DNA from: Barrientosiimonas humi
GTDB taxonomy: Bacteria > Actinomycetota > Actinomycetes > Actinomycetales > Dermatophilaceae
Assembly: GCF_006716095.1 (NCBI RefSeq)
Contig: NZ_VFOK01000001.1
Location: 3,193,375-3,257,374, forward strand
DNA: 64,000 nt
Reading direction: 5' to 3'
The position numbers were made by a program, and so were the translations under genes. The notes beneath the pieces were generated by a model. That model was not told where the DNA came from and did no database searches. It worked only from the letters and a program-made list of their open reading frames with translations. Positions 9,118 to 19,806 of the stretch are shown one piece after another. The first letter of the stretch is position 1. Each line of letters begins with the position of its first letter.

Positions 9118-9996
9118 GTGAACGACGCGCAGCGACCGCCCGGTCGCGACACCGACCGCCTCGACGAGATGCTCGACGAGGACGGCACGGGCGACCAGGA
9201 CGTGCGCTATCTCGCGCCGATGCCGACGCGTCGTCCCGGGGCTGACACCTCCGACGACCCGACCGCCGCCACCCCGATCGAGCCACGGCCCGGTGGGTAC
9301 GTCCGTCCGGCGACCGACGGCGCGGCCCGCGAGCGCGGCCGGCCTGGGGGCTGGCTCGCGCCGGTGCTGGTCATCGCGATCTCGCTGGCCAGCCTGCTCG
9401 CGGTGTTCGCGCTGACCCGCAGCGGCCCGGACCGCACCACCCAGCCGATGCCCTCCCCCTCGACCGCGGTGCAGTCCCCGAGCGAGCCGACCCCTGCTCC
9501 GAGCACGCCGGCGCCGAGCACGGCCACCGACCCTGCGACGAGCGACTCCCCCACCTCGCCGGAGCCCACCCCGAGCGAGACGTCGACGCAGGAGTCGCCG
9601 AGCGAGGAGCCCGCGCCGCAGGAGAGGGCGACCACGCCGGCGGCCACCCCCTCGCCGACGCCCACCCCGACGCCCACTCCGACGGAGTCGCCCAGCCGCA
9701 CCTCGTCCTCCCCGTCCCCGCGCTCGTCCGAGCCGCGGCCCGAGCCCACCGTGACCCGGGTGGCGCTGCCCGGCGGCGTGCGCACGTGCGGCACGGGCGT
9801 GGGGGCGACCGGCTCGGCGAGCTGCCCGTTCGCCAACAACATCGCCTCGGCGGCGCGCGCCGCCGAACGGTCGGGCCGCTACACGCTGCAGGTGTTCAGC
9901 CCCACCACGGAGCAGTCCTACGAGGTGAGCTGTCAGGCCGGCACGATCCACGTCTGCCGCGGCGGGCGTACGGGCGTGATCTACGTCGTCGTCTGA
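9118..9996 (+). CDS. membrane-anchored Ser/Pro/Thr-rich protein, hypothetical
   Basis: A 292-residue protein of unknown function. A cytoplasmic N-terminus (about 1-78) precedes one transmembrane helix (WLAPVLVIAISLASLLAVFA, about 79-98). A long extracytoplasmic low-complexity linker of Ser, Pro, Thr and Glu follows (about 105-215), including repeated PTPTPTPT. The C-terminal globular domain (about 220-292) has four Cys (TCGTG, SCPFANN, VSCQAG, HVCRGG), probably two disulfides. The GTG at 9118 is preceded by GAAGGGA. It may be a wall-spanning surface protein; the four-Cys domain is not one I can name. Confidence 0.8.
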   Translation: MNDAQRPPGRDTDRLDEMLDEDGTGDQDVRYLAPMPTRRPGADTSDDPTAATPIEPRPGGYVRPATDGAARERGRPGGWLAPVLVIAISLASLLAVFALTRSGPDRTTQPMPSPSTAVQSPSEPTPAPSTPAPSTATDPATSDSPTSPEPTPSETSTQESPSEEPAPQERATTPAATPSPTPTPTPTPTESPSRTSSSPSPRSSEPRPEPTVTRVALPGGVRTCGTGVGATGSASCPFANNIASAARAAERSGRYTLQVFSPTTEQSYEVSCQAGTIHVCRGGRTGVIYVVV

Positions 9997-12377
<2,381 letters not shown>

Positions 12378-12545
12378 GGACTACGGGCGCCGGGCGCAGG
12401 CACGCCCTACGGGCCAGCCATCCGGCCTCGCAGGCTCGGCCTCCCGCCAGGCCCGTCCACGGCCCTACGGGCCTGCCCACCCCGGGCTCGGGTCCGCCGA
12501 CGCAACCACTGACGTACCGAATCTTGTTGAGCAGCAAGGGATCTG
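12378..12545. repeat. gyrB-gyrA spacer with duplicated near-palindrome
   Basis: A 168-bp spacer containing two copies of CCCTACGGGCC (near 12405 and 12473). Each is itself a small inverted repeat (GGCCC TAC GGGCC). They might form hairpins between the gyrase genes. No function is shown. Confidence 0.4.
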
Positions 12546-15215
12546 ATGACTGACGACCTTCCCCCCGAGGACGAAGGCACGACTGCGGTGGGCAACCGGG
12601 TCGACCCGGTCGACCTCAACACCGAGATGCAGCGCAGCTACATCGACTACGCGATGGCCGTCATCGTCAGTCGTGCGCTGCCGGACGTGCGCGACGGGCT
12701 GAAGCCGGTGCACCGGCGCATCGTCTACGCCATGTACGACGGGGGTTACCGGCCCGACCGCGGGTACAACAAGTGCAGCCGCGTCGTCGGTGACGTGATG
12801 GGTCAGTACCACCCGCACGGCGACAGCGCGATCTACGACGCGCTGGTGCGGCTGGTGCAGCCGTGGTCGATGCGCTACCCGCTCGTCGACGGGCAGGGCA
12901 ACTTCGGCTCGCCGGGCAACGACGGTGCGGCGGCGCCGCGATACACCGAGTGCCGGATGGCGCCGCTGGCGATGGAGCTGGTGCGCGACATCGACAAGGA
13001 CACCGTCGACTTCGAGCCGAACTACGACGGCAAGACCATGCAGCCGTCGGTGCTGCCGGCGCGCTTCCCGAACCTGCTGGTCAACGGCTCGGCCGGCATC
13101 GCGGTCGGCATGGCCACGCAGATCCCGCCGCACAACCTGCGCGAGGTGGCGGCGGCCGCGCAGTGGTTCCTCGACAACCCCGAGGCGACCCGCGAGGAGC
13201 TGCTCGAGAAGGCCATCGAGCTGGTGCCCGGGCCGGACTTCCCGACCGGCGCGCTGATCATGGGCCGCAAGGGCATCGAGCAGGCCTACCGCACCGGGCG
13301 CGGCTCGATCACGATGCGCGCGGTGGTCGAGGTCGAGGAGATCCAGGGGCGCACCTGCCTCGTGGTGTCCGAGCTGCCGTACCAGGTCAACCCCGACAGC
13401 CTCGCCGAGAAGATCGCGATGCTGGTCAAGGAGGGCAAGATCGGCGGCATCGCCGACCTGCGCGACGAGACCTCGGGGCGCACCGGTCAGCGCCTGGTCA
13501 TCGTGCTCAAGCGCGACGCCGTGGCGAAGGTCGTGCTGAACAACCTCTACAAGCACACCCAGCTGCAGCAGACGTTCGGCGCGAACATGCTCGCGCTGGT
13601 CGAGGGTGTGCCGCGCACGCTGCCGCTGTCGGCGTTCATCCGCTACTGGGTCGACCACCAGGTCGAGGTCATCGTGCGGCGCACGAAGTTCCTGCTGCGC
13701 GAGGCCGAGGAGCGCATCCACATCCTGCGGGGCCTGCTCAAGGCCCTCGACATGCTCGACGAGGTCATCGCGCTCATCCGCGCCTCGCGCTCGGCCGACG
13801 CGGCCCGCGAGGGGATCATGGAGCTGCTGGGCGTCGACGACGTGCAGGCCCGCGCGATCCTCGCGATGCAGCTGCGCCAGCTGGCCGCCCTGGAGCGCCA
13901 GCGCATCGTCGACGAGCACGACGAGCTGCAGGCCAAGATCGACGACTACAACGACATCCTGGCCAAGCCGGAGCGCCAGCGGCAGCTGATCAAGGACGAG
14001 CTGGCCGAGGTCGTCGACAAGTACGGCGACGACCGGCGTACGCGCATCGTGCCGTTCGACGGCGACATGAACATGGAAGACCTGATCCCCGAGGAAGACG
14101 TCGTCGTGACGATCACCCGGGGTGGTTACGCCAAGCGCACCAAGCTCACCGAGTACCGCTCGCAGCGCCGCGGCGGCAAGGGAGTGCGCGGGGCGCAGCT
14201 GCGCGGCGACGACGTGGTCGAGCAGTTCTTCACCACGTCCACGCACAACTGGTTGCTGTTCTTCACCAACCACGGGCGGGTCTACCGGATCAAGGCGTAC
14301 GAGCTGCCCGAGGGGTCGCGCGACGCCAAGGGTCAGCACGTGGCCAACATGCTGGCCTTCCAGCCCGACGAGCAGATCGCCGCGGTGCGCTCGATCAAGG
14401 ACTACGAGCAGGAGCCCTACCTGCTGCTCGCGACGCAGCGCGGTCTGGTGAAGAAGACCCGGCTGACGGAGTACGACAGTGCCCGCTCCGGCGGGCTGAT
14501 CGCCGTCAACCTGCGCGACGGGGACGAGCTGGTGGGCGCGGCGCTCGCGAGCGGCTCCGACGACGTGCTGCTGGTCTCGCGCAAGGGGCAGTCGGTGCGA
14601 TTCCACGCCAGCGACGACGTGCTGCGGCCGATGGGCCGGGCGACCTCGGGCGTCACCGGCATGAAGTTCCGCGACGGCGACGACCTGCTGGCGATGATGG
14701 TCATCCACGACGACGAGGACCCCGACGTGTTCGTCGTCTTCGAGAACGGCCTGGCCAAGCGCACCGCCGCGTCCGACTACCCCGTGAAGGGGCGCGCCAC
14801 GCTGGGCGTCAAGGTCGCGCAGCTGAGCGACCGCGGCGGCGACCTGGTGGGTGCGCTCGCGGTGGACGAGGACGACGAGGTCATGGTCGTCATGGAGAAG
14901 GGCAAGATCGTGCGCTCGCGGGTGGCCGAGATCCGGCGCACCGGGCGGTCGACGATGGGTGTGCAGTTCGCCACACCGGCCTCGGGCGACTCGATCGTGG
15001 CGGTCGCGCGCAACACCGAGCGGGAGGTCGAGGAAGAAGTCGAGGATGCCGTAGCGTCGGAGGAGTCCAGCGACGCCCCGACCCCGCCCGCCTCGGATGC
15101 CGAACCTGCTGACTCCGTCGAGGAGTCGGTCGAGGTGGAGTCGACCGAGGTCGAGGCCGCGCCGGGCGATGCGACCGACGAAATGACCGACGTTGAGCCG
15201 GGAGATGACGAGTGA
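12546..15215 (+). CDS. gyrA: DNA gyrase subunit A
   Basis: DNA-cleaving subunit of gyrase, 889 residues from ATG 12546. The catalytic tyrosine is Tyr133 in PRYTECRM. The quinolone-resistance region reads [12 protein letters not shown], with Ser94 and Asp98 at the positions usually mutated in resistance, so it looks wild type. The GyrA box QRRGGKG needed for DNA wrapping lies near 540, and six C-terminal beta-pinwheel blades follow. The last 60 or so residues are an acidic Glu/Asp/Ser tail. The stop overlaps the DUF3566 start (GTGA). Confidence 0.98.
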   Translation: MTDDLPPEDEGTTAVGNRVDPVDLNTEMQRSYIDYAMAVIVSRALPDVRDGLKPVHRRIVYAMYDGGYRPDRGYNKCSRVVGDVMGQYHPHGDSAIYDALVRLVQPWSMRYPLVDGQGNFGSPGNDGAAAPRYTECRMAPLAMELVRDIDKDTVDFEPNYDGKTMQPSVLPARFPNLLVNGSAGIAVGMATQIPPHNLREVAAAAQWFLDNPEATREELLEKAIELVPGPDFPTGALIMGRKGIEQAYRTGRGSITMRAVVEVEEIQGRTCLVVSELPYQVNPDSLAEKIAMLVKEGKIGGIADLRDETSGRTGQRLVIVLKRDAVAKVVLNNLYKHTQLQQTFGANMLALVEGVPRTLPLSAFIRYWVDHQVEVIVRRTKFLLREAEERIHILRGLLKALDMLDEVIALIRASRSADAAREGIMELLGVDDVQARAILAMQLRQLAALERQRIVDEHDELQAKIDDYNDILAKPERQRQLIKDELAEVVDKYGDDRRTRIVPFDGDMNMEDLIPEEDVVVTITRGGYAKRTKLTEYRSQRRGGKGVRGAQLRGDDVVEQFFTTSTHNWLLFFTNHGRVYRIKAYELPEGSRDAKGQHVANMLAFQPDEQIAAVRSIKDYEQEPYLLLATQRGLVKKTRLTEYDSARSGGLIAVNLRDGDELVGAALASGSDDVLLVSRKGQSVRFHASDDVLRPMGRATSGVTGMKFRDGDDLLAMMVIHDDEDPDVFVVFENGLAKRTAASDYPVKGRATLGVKVAQLSDRGGDLVGALAVDEDDEVMVVMEKGKIVRSRVAEIRRTGRSTMGVQFATPASGDSIVAVARNTEREVEEEVEDAVASEESSDAPTPPASDAEPADSVEESVEVESTEVEAAPGDATDEMTDVEPGDDE

Positions 15216-15787
15216 GCAGCACCCCGCAGAGGCAGGGCGCCGGCAGTGACGCGGCGTCCGCCGCCGCGCGCAGCAAGGACACCGCGGCGGCGAAGCTGCC
15301 CCGACCGGGCAGCGGTCAGCGGGCGAGTCGCTCCGAGGGCTCCAAGGGTGGCGGCGAGCGGGGCGCCCGGCCCCAGCGGCCGCAGCGTCAGGCGAGCGGC
15401 GGTCGTACGTCTCGCTCGACTCCTCGCCGGGTGCGCCTGACCCTGTCGCGCATCGACCCGTGGTCGGTCATGAAGATCGCGTTCCTGCTGTCGGTGGCCG
15501 CGGCCATCGCCGGCGTGATCATGGTCGCGGTGATGTGGACCGTGCTGTCGGGCATGGGCGTCTTCTCGGCGTTGCAGGACATGCTCGGCCAGCTGGAGTC
15601 GGGCGGCGGCGGGTCGACGTTCGACCTCATGGACTACATCGGCTTCGGCCGCATGGTGTCGCTGTCGGTCGTCATCGGGGTCATCGACATCGTGCTGCTG
15701 ACCGCGATCGCGACGCTGGCCGCGTTCCTGTACAACATCTGCGCCTCGCTCGTCGGCGGCATCCAGCTGACGCTGTCGGACGAGTAG
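15212..15787 (+). CDS. DUF3566 transmembrane protein
   Basis: A 191-residue membrane protein of the DUF3566 family found after gyrA in most actinobacteria (mycobacterial Rv0007 position). The N-terminal 75 residues are disordered and basic. The domain starts at [18 protein letters not shown] and has two membrane helices: [20 protein letters not shown] at about 90-110, and one around [20 protein letters not shown] at about 150-170. The GTG start overlaps the gyrA stop, so the two are co-translated. Function unknown. Confidence 0.92.
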   Translation: MSSTPQRQGAGSDAASAAARSKDTAAAKLPRPGSGQRASRSEGSKGGGERGARPQRPQRQASGGRTSRSTPRRVRLTLSRIDPWSVMKIAFLLSVAAAIAGVIMVAVMWTVLSGMGVFSALQDMLGQLESGGGGSTFDLMDYIGFGRMVSLSVVIGVIDIVLLTAIATLAAFLYNICASLVGGIQLTLSDE

Positions 15788-15792
15788 GCGTT

Positions 15793-15822
15793 TTGTCGCC
15801 GTCGGCAGGCGTGGGGTAAAGT
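15793..15822 (+). promoter_or_regulatory. putative tRNA-Ile promoter
   Basis: TTGTCG (15793-15798) and TAAAGT (15817-15822) with an 18-nt spacer lie 55 bp before the tRNA-Ile gene. Sequence match only. Confidence 0.5.
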
Positions 15823-15876
15823 CACGTCCTGCGCGTCGCCCGGCCGACCACGGTCAGGCGACGCACGACGGTGCAG

Positions 15877-15953
15877 GGGCCTATAGCTCAGTCGGTTAGA
15901 GCGCTGTCCTGATAAGACAGAGGTCACTGGTTCAAGTCCAGTTAGGCCCACCA
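15877..15953 (+). tRNA. tRNA-Ile (GAT anticodon)
   Basis: A 77-nt tRNA with acceptor stem GGGCCTA / TAGGCCC, a D-loop with TAGCTCAGTCGGTTAGAGC, anticodon loop CTGATAA (GAT) and T-arm GGTTCAAGTCC. The 3' CCA is encoded. The gyrA-ileT-alaT order is conserved in actinobacteria. Confidence 0.98.
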
Positions 15954-15990
15954 CCGCCGCCCCGATGATCCAGTGACGAGGAGTCCTGAG

Positions 15991-16143
15991 ATGAAGAAGG
16001 CCCTGATGGTTCTGGCGGCTGCGGGTGCGGCCGCGTTCGCGAACTCCAAGTACAAGTCGCACACCGTCGGCAAGGAGCTGTGGAAGCAGACCTCCGACCG
16101 TCCCGGCGAGAAGAGCATCTCCGCGAGCGCGAAGGTCGACTGA
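15991..16143 (+). CDS. DLW-39 family small protein
   Basis: A 50-residue protein of the actinobacterial DLW-39 family, which characteristically lies between gyrA/tRNA-Ile and tRNA-Ala. The ATG at 15991 follows GAGGAG. It starts MKKALMVLAAAGAAAFANSK, a short hydrophobic segment with small residues, and has the family-type ELWKQTSD motif in the middle. Here E-L-W replaces the eponymous D-L-W. Function unknown. Confidence 0.9.
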   Translation: MKKALMVLAAAGAAAFANSKYKSHTVGKELWKQTSDRPGEKSISASAKVD

Positions 16144-16216
16144 CGCTCACCGCCTCCCGGCGGAGCAAGACCTGACGGCCCGCGTGGCCGGCCCAGCGGC
16201 CGGAGCGCGGGCCTTC

Positions 16217-16289
16217 GGGGGCGTGGCGCAATTGGTAGCGCACCTGCTTTGCAAGCAGGGGGTTAGGGGTTCGAGTCCCCTCGCCTCCA
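16217..16289 (+). tRNA. tRNA-Ala (TGC anticodon)
   Basis: A 73-nt tRNA with acceptor GGGGGCG / CGCCTCC (one G-U pair), anticodon loop TTTGCAA (TGC) and T-arm GGGGTTCGAGTCCCC. The discriminator A is followed by CCCA rather than CCA, so the CCA end must be added or repaired by the nucleotidyltransferase. Confidence 0.97.
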
Positions 16290-16305
16290 CCCAGCAGCCC
16301 GACCC

Positions 16306-16336
16306 AAGACCCTTCTCCATGCCGGAGGAGGGTCTT
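16306..16336 (+). terminator. terminator after tRNA-Ala
   Basis: The hairpin AAGACCCTTCTCC / GGAGGAGGGTCTT (one mismatch, 5-nt loop) is followed by TGT. It lies 17 bp past the tRNA. Confidence 0.8.
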
Positions 16337-16363
16337 TGTCGTGCCGGCGGGACCACGTATAAC
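16336..16363 (+). promoter_or_regulatory. putative promoter of the small membrane protein gene
   Basis: TTGTCG (16336-16341) and TATAAC (16358-16363) with a 16-nt spacer. The -35 begins at the last base of the tRNA-Ala terminator stem. GGAGGG at 16364-16369 follows. Confidence 0.45.
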
Positions 16364-16401
16364 GGAGGGCCTTGAGGTCGTACGTCGAACGGGGGTTTCG
16401 C

Positions 16402-16722
16402 GTGAGCGTCGGGTCGGGTCGGGTTGTCGAGTTCCTGGGACTGAACGGGTCGCCGGACGAGGGCGGCAGGGTGCCTCGGTGGCGTGGGTCGCCGCCGGGG
16501 ACGGCCTGGCGGCACGTGGTGCTGTGGGCGGTCATCGCGTTCGCGGCGTACTGGTTGTTCGACGCGCGGATGCCGGACGACGACGGCTTCGGCGGGTTCG
16601 TGCCGGGGTGGCTGGCGCTGCTGATCTGGGTCGTGGGGATCACCCTGACCGAGCGGGCGACGCTGCGCGACCCGAGCCCGGGACGAGGCCGTGGGCCCGG
16701 GTCTCGCAGCGAGTCAGGCTGA
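16402..16722 (+). CDS. small two-helix membrane protein, hypothetical
   Basis: About 106 residues from GTG 16402; an alternative TTG at 16372 would add ten residues. Two predicted membrane helices are VVLWAVIAFAAYWLF (about 47-61) and PGWLALLIWVVGITL (about 75-90). The tail is Arg/Gly/Pro-rich and likely cytoplasmic. No family recognised. It converges on the SMR gene with a 9-nt overlap of the 3' ends. Confidence 0.6.
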   Translation: MSVGSGRVVEFLGLNGSPDEGGRVPRWRGSPPGTAWRHVVLWAVIAFAAYWLFDARMPDDDGFGGFVPGWLALLIWVVGITLTERATLRDPSPGRGRGPGSRSESG

Positions 16723-17100
16723 TGCGGGACGGTCGGCGAGCTTGAGCCAGACGACGCCGGCGATGATCACGGCGAGCCAGAAGCCCTTCACCAGGGTCAG
16801 CGTCTCGTCGAAGAACACCGGGCCGAGCACGGCCGCGCCGATGGCGCCGATGCCGGCCCACACGGCGTAGCCGATGCCCACGTCGATCTGCTTCAGCGCG
16901 ACGCTGAGGAAGAACAGCGTGAACAGGAAGAACACCACGGCGACCACCGACCAGAGCGGGTCGGTGAAGCCGGTGCTGCCGTTGACGCTGAGGGCGTAGC
17001 CGACCTCGAACGCGCCGGCGACCAGCAGCGCGATCCAGGCGCGTCCCCTCTGCGCGGTCGGGGCGGGGGCCGTGGGTGTGGTGGCGGGAGCGGTCGTCAT
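16714..17100 (-). CDS. SMR family transporter (longer partner)
   Basis: A 128-residue four-helix small multidrug resistance protein. After a 22-residue Thr/Pro/Ala tail the core begins WIALLVAGAFEVGYALSVN, with the conserved membrane Glu in the first helix that binds proton and substrate. The signature VGIGYAVWAGIGAIG is in helix 3. The ATG at 17100 has AAGGAA upstream. It follows a second SMR gene after 29 nt; such pairs often form heterodimeric exporters, and the asymmetric N-termini fit that. Substrate unknown. Confidence 0.92.
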   Translation of the reverse strand: MTTAPATTPTAPAPTAQRGRAWIALLVAGAFEVGYALSVNGSTGFTDPLWSVVAVVFFLFTLFFLSVALKQIDVGIGYAVWAGIGAIGAAVLGPVFFDETLTLVKGFWLAVIIAGVVWLKLADRPASA

Positions 17101-17129
17101 GAGGATTCCTTTCCGACAGAGCAGCCGGG

Positions 17130-17450
17130 TCAGTGGGCGCCGGCGAGGTTGAGGCCCACGACGCCGACGATGACGACCGCGATGCCGAGGAGTTTCTGCC
17201 AGGTGAGTCGCTGGGCCAGGAAGAGCGCGCCCACGACGACGATCCCGACGCCGGCCAGCGAGGTCCACAGCGCGTAGCCGACGCCCACGTCGAACGTCAG
17301 CAGGGCCAGGCTGAGGAAGAAGGTGGCGATCGCGCCGGAGACGAGGGTCGCGACGGTCCACCAGGCGTGCTTGAAGCCGTTCGCGTTGCCCGCGCAGATG
17401 CCGACGGCGACCTCGAAGACGACGGCGACGGCCAGATAGAGCCAGCTCAT
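17130..17450 (-). CDS. SMR family transporter (shorter partner)
   Basis: A 106-residue SMR protein starting MSWLYLAVAVVFEVAVGICA, with the essential Glu13, and with VGVGYALWTSLAGVG in helix 3. Its ATG overlaps the stop of the deaminase gene (ATGA, 17447-17450), so translation is coupled. Substrates of this family range from quaternary amines to guanidinium. The linked deaminase and DsbA genes do not identify one. Confidence 0.93.
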   Translation of the reverse strand: MSWLYLAVAVVFEVAVGICAGNANGFKHAWWTVATLVSGAIATFFLSLALLTFDVGVGYALWTSLAGVGIVVVGALFLAQRLTWQKLLGIAVVIVGVVGLNLAGAH

Positions 17451-17974
17451 GACGATGTTCCTTTCGGTGCGGTGCCCGGTCCCGCGGCCGCGGGACCAGC
17501 GGGGTGGAGCCGCAGGTAGTGCACGAAGGGGTCGAGCGCACGCTCGACGGGGAGCGGCACGAAAACCCGAGCCCGACGTACGTCCGTCACGGCGAACGCG
17601 GGATAGCTCGCCCGGTAGTCGAAGCCGAGCCGGGCGACCTCGTCGCGGTCGACGGCGACGAGGACCGAGGCGATGCCGTGGTCCAGCGCGAACCGGTAGC
17701 ACAGCCCGCACGGCTCACCGGTCGCGAGCAACGAGCAGCCCGCAAGCGTGTCGCGCCGCTGCCGCGTCAGCGCCTCGCGCATCGCGACGACCTCGGCGTG
17801 CGCCGTGGGGTCACCGGTCTCGGCGACCTGGTTGGTGCCGAACCCGGAGATCACCTCCCCGGCTGCGTCGACCACCACGCCGACGAAGGGCAGGCCGCCC
17901 GCGTCGACGTGTGCGGTGCTCGCCGCGACCGCGCGTGACATGAGCGGCTCGAGCCGGGCGACGACTGCGCTCAC
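17447..17974 (-). CDS. cytidine/deoxycytidylate-type deaminase family protein
   Basis: A 175-residue zinc-dependent deaminase. Zinc and proton-shuttle motifs are THAEVVAM (His and Glu) and GEPCGLC (two Cys), the layout of the CDA / nucleoside-deaminase superfamily. The start is GTG 17974, overlapping the DsbA gene stop (GTGA); the stop overlaps the SMR start. The substrate cannot be read from the sequence: guanine-, cytosine- and tRNA-adenosine-type members share these motifs. Being inside a MarR/DsbA/SMR operon, a role in detoxifying an exogenous base or heterocycle is possible. Confidence 0.85.
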   Translation of the reverse strand: MSAVVARLEPLMSRAVAASTAHVDAGGLPFVGVVVDAAGEVISGFGTNQVAETGDPTAHAEVVAMREALTRQRRDTLAGCSLLATGEPCGLCYRFALDHGIASVLVAVDRDEVARLGFDYRASYPAFAVTDVRRARVFVPLPVERALDPFVHYLRLHPAGPAAAGPGTAPKGTSS

Positions 17975-18603
17975 GGCTGGGTCCGATCCGGGGCGGGGCC
18001 GCGGGAGGCGAGGTCGTCGACCGCCTTCTTGAGCCGGGCCGCGGACGGCACCCCGCGCAGCACCTGGCCCTCGACCACGACGGTGGGGACCGCGTCGATG
18101 CCGACCGTGCGGACGGCGTAGTCCTGGTCGGCGCGCTGCTGCTGGCGCCGTTCGTCGCTGCGCAGCGCCTCCTCGACCTCGGCCCGGTCCAGGCCGACGG
18201 AGGTCGCGACGTCGACGATGACCTCGTCGAGCCCGATGTCGCGGTCGTCCTGGAAGAACGCGCTGAACATCGCCTCGGTGTAGGCCGCCCCGAGCCCGCG
18301 CTCCTGCGCCAGCTGCAGCACCATGAACGCCTTCTCGGTGCGCGGCTGCGGCGACACCGAGGGCAGCTGCACCGGCACGCCGACCCGCTCGGCCATCGGA
18401 TAGACCGACTCGCGCCACACGCGCGGCAGGTAGTCGTCCTCCGGGCGCAGCGTCGGCACCGGGTCAGGACGCAGCTCGAACGGGCGGATCGTCACCTCGA
18501 CGTCACGCTCGCGCCGGAGCTCCTCGATCGCCGGCTCCACCAGGAAGCAGAACGGGCAGACGTAGTCCACGAACACGTCGATCTTCGTCGGCACAGGGAT
18601 CAT
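17971..18603 (-). CDS. DsbA-family (FrnE-like) oxidoreductase
   Basis: A 210-residue thioredoxin-fold protein with the active-site motif CPFC early (FVDYVCPFCFLVEP) and the cis-Pro region TVGIDAVPTVVVEGQ near 170. There is no signal peptide, so it is a cytoplasmic FrnE-type protein (2-hydroxychromene isomerase/DSBA clan). The ATG at 18603 lies directly after AAGGG. A GTG at 18594 would have the same sequence 8 nt upstream and may be the true start (207 residues). It is the first gene of a four-gene coupled operon, with a MarR operator 15 bp upstream of the ATG. Confidence 0.88.
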   Translation of the reverse strand: MIPVPTKIDVFVDYVCPFCFLVEPAIEELRRERDVEVTIRPFELRPDPVPTLRPEDDYLPRVWRESVYPMAERVGVPVQLPSVSPQPRTEKAFMVLQLAQERGLGAAYTEAMFSAFFQDDRDIGLDEVIVDVATSVGLDRAEVEEALRSDERRQQQRADQDYAVRTVGIDAVPTVVVEGQVLRGVPSAARLKKAVDDLASRGPAPDRTQP

Positions 18604-18617
18604 CCCTTCGGGTTAGG

Positions 18618-18637
18618 TGTGTGTACATGCATATATA
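18618..18637. promoter_or_regulatory. putative MarR operator upstream of the DsbA operon
   Basis: TGTGTGTACATGCATATATA is identical in 18 of 20 positions to the element upstream of the marR-type gene (19137-19156). On the minus strand its left end reads TATATA, a likely -10 hexamer. Bound repressor would cover the promoter. Confidence 0.7.
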
Positions 18638-18675
18638 GATCGGAAAGAGAGCGCCCCCAGCAAGAGCTGAAGGCG

Positions 18676-19122
18676 TCAGGGCTCGACCAGCGCGCTCACC
18701 TCCTCCAGCGCGGACGCCACCGCCCGCGGGTCCAGGTGGGGGAAGTGCTTCGCCGGGTCGGTCAGCAGGTCGCGCACCCGAGCGTCGTACGCCGGCCGCA
18801 CCTCGCGCAGCAGCGTCTCGCCGGGCTCGTCGATCACCGCGTAGACCCCGCGGCCGTCGTCGTCGCACACGTCGCGCCGCGCGTGGCCCTTGGTCTCCAG
18901 GCGGCTGACCAGCCGCGTCGTCGAGGTCGAGGTCAGGCCCACCCGCTGGGCGAGCGCGGTGATGCGCAGCTCCTTGTCGGGCTGCTGGCTGAGCAGGGTC
19001 AGCGCGCGGAACTCGGTCAGCCCCAGCCGATAGGTGTCACCGAGCCACCTGTCGAGGTTGGCGTCGACGGCCGCGGCGAACGCGGCCGTCTGCAACCACG
19101 CGCTGCTGACCGATCCGGACAT
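18676..19122 (-). CDS. MarR-family transcriptional regulator
   Basis: A 148-residue winged-helix regulator. The start is ATG 19122 with GAGGAG upstream; a longer reading to 19161 runs through the operator. HTH region: TEFRALTLLSQQPDKELRI, then ALAQRVGLTSTSTTRLVSRLETKG at about 45-90. Wing: ARRDVCDDDGRGVYAVID. There is one Cys in the wing. Matching 20-bp operators before this gene and before the DsbA operon indicate autoregulation and control of the downstream genes. Confidence 0.92.
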   Translation of the reverse strand: MSGSVSSAWLQTAAFAAAVDANLDRWLGDTYRLGLTEFRALTLLSQQPDKELRITALAQRVGLTSTSTTRLVSRLETKGHARRDVCDDDGRGVYAVIDEPGETLLREVRPAYDARVRDLLTDPAKHFPHLDPRAVASALEEVSALVEP

Positions 19123-19136
19123 GACCCACTCCTCAA

Positions 19137-19156
19137 TGTGTGTACATGCACATACA
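19137..19156. promoter_or_regulatory. putative MarR operator (autoregulatory)
   Basis: TGTGTGTACATGCACATACA is a near-palindrome with 16 of 20 positions self-complementary, 15 bp upstream of the marR-type start. It overlaps the -10 region of the promoter whose -35 TTGACA lies at 19176-19181 on the minus strand. Confidence 0.75.
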
Positions 19157-19229
19157 TTCATGCGGGCTTGGACCGTGTCAAGCGCTCACGGTGTCCGATC
19201 TGAGCGGACACGCTTGGCAGACTGGGCCG

Positions 19230-19724
19230 ATGAGCGATTCCCAGGACCCGTACGCCGCGCCCCAGCCGGGCGCCGAGGGCCACCCGAGTGCCGGCCAGGG
19301 TCAGAATCCGCCGCCCGGGCCGCAGGGCTACCCGCAGCAGGGATACCCGCAGTCCGGCTACGGCCAGCAGTACCCGCCGCAGGGACCGCCGCCGGGTTAC
19401 CCGCAGCAACAGGGTTACCCGCCGCAGCAGGGATACCCGGGGCAGCAGCCGTACGGACAGCAGGGCTACCCGCAGCAGTACGGCCAGCAGCCGTACGGAT
19501 ACCAGCAGCCGCCGCAGCGGTCCGGGGCCCGCACGGCGTGGGGATGGATCCTGATCGTGTTCGGCTGCCTGGTGCTGCTCGCCCAGCTGGCCATGGCCGC
19601 GACCGGACAGGGGCCCCAGTCGGCCAACGGCGCCGAGGCGGCGGGCCGACTGTTCGGCATCTTCCTGTTCGGGATCGCGCCGGTCGTCGGCGGCATCCTG
19701 CTGCTGCGTAAGCCCAAGCGCTGA
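19230..19724 (+). CDS. Gln/Tyr/Pro/Gly-repeat membrane protein, hypothetical
   Basis: A 164-residue protein. Residues 1-95 are low-complexity repeats of the type GYPQQ / PYGQQ (for example [19 protein letters not shown]). They precede two membrane helices ([19 protein letters not shown] and [18 protein letters not shown]) and a basic RKPKR end. Such Tyr/Gln/Pro tails are common on actinobacterial membrane proteins and may self-associate. Upstream lies an inverted repeat GTGTCCG-N7-CGGACAC (19191-19211), and the downstream terminator carries the same GTGTCCG word. Confidence 0.8.
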   Translation: MSDSQDPYAAPQPGAEGHPSAGQGQNPPPGPQGYPQQGYPQSGYGQQYPPQGPPPGYPQQQGYPPQQGYPGQQPYGQQGYPQQYGQQPYGYQQPPQRSGARTAWGWILIVFGCLVLLAQLAMAATGQGPQSANGAEAAGRLFGIFLFGIAPVVGGILLLRKPKR

Positions 19725-19743
19725 CCGGGACCTCGCGCCACAG

Positions 19744-19784
19744 CCGCGTCAACGTGTCCGAACTGTTCGGACACGTTGACGCGG
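19744..19784. terminator. bidirectional terminator, perfect 19-bp stem
   Basis: Arms 19744-19762 and 19766-19784 are perfectly complementary with a CTG loop. The element lies between convergent genes ending at 19724 (+) and 19807 (-). No T-tract follows. Confidence 0.8.
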
Positions 19785-19806
19785 CGTTGTCGGAGCGGGC
19801 AGCGCG

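Noticed and set aside
12465-14708. 747-codon minus-strand frame opposite gyrA
   Set aside because: Shadow of gyrA with a His/Asp/Val-biased composition typical of the antisense frame.
19240-19500. CRISPR-like or satellite DNA in the CAGCAGGG(T/A)TACCC-type repeats
   Set aside because: The repeats are in phase with codons for GYPQQ words and vary at third positions, so they reflect protein repeats.
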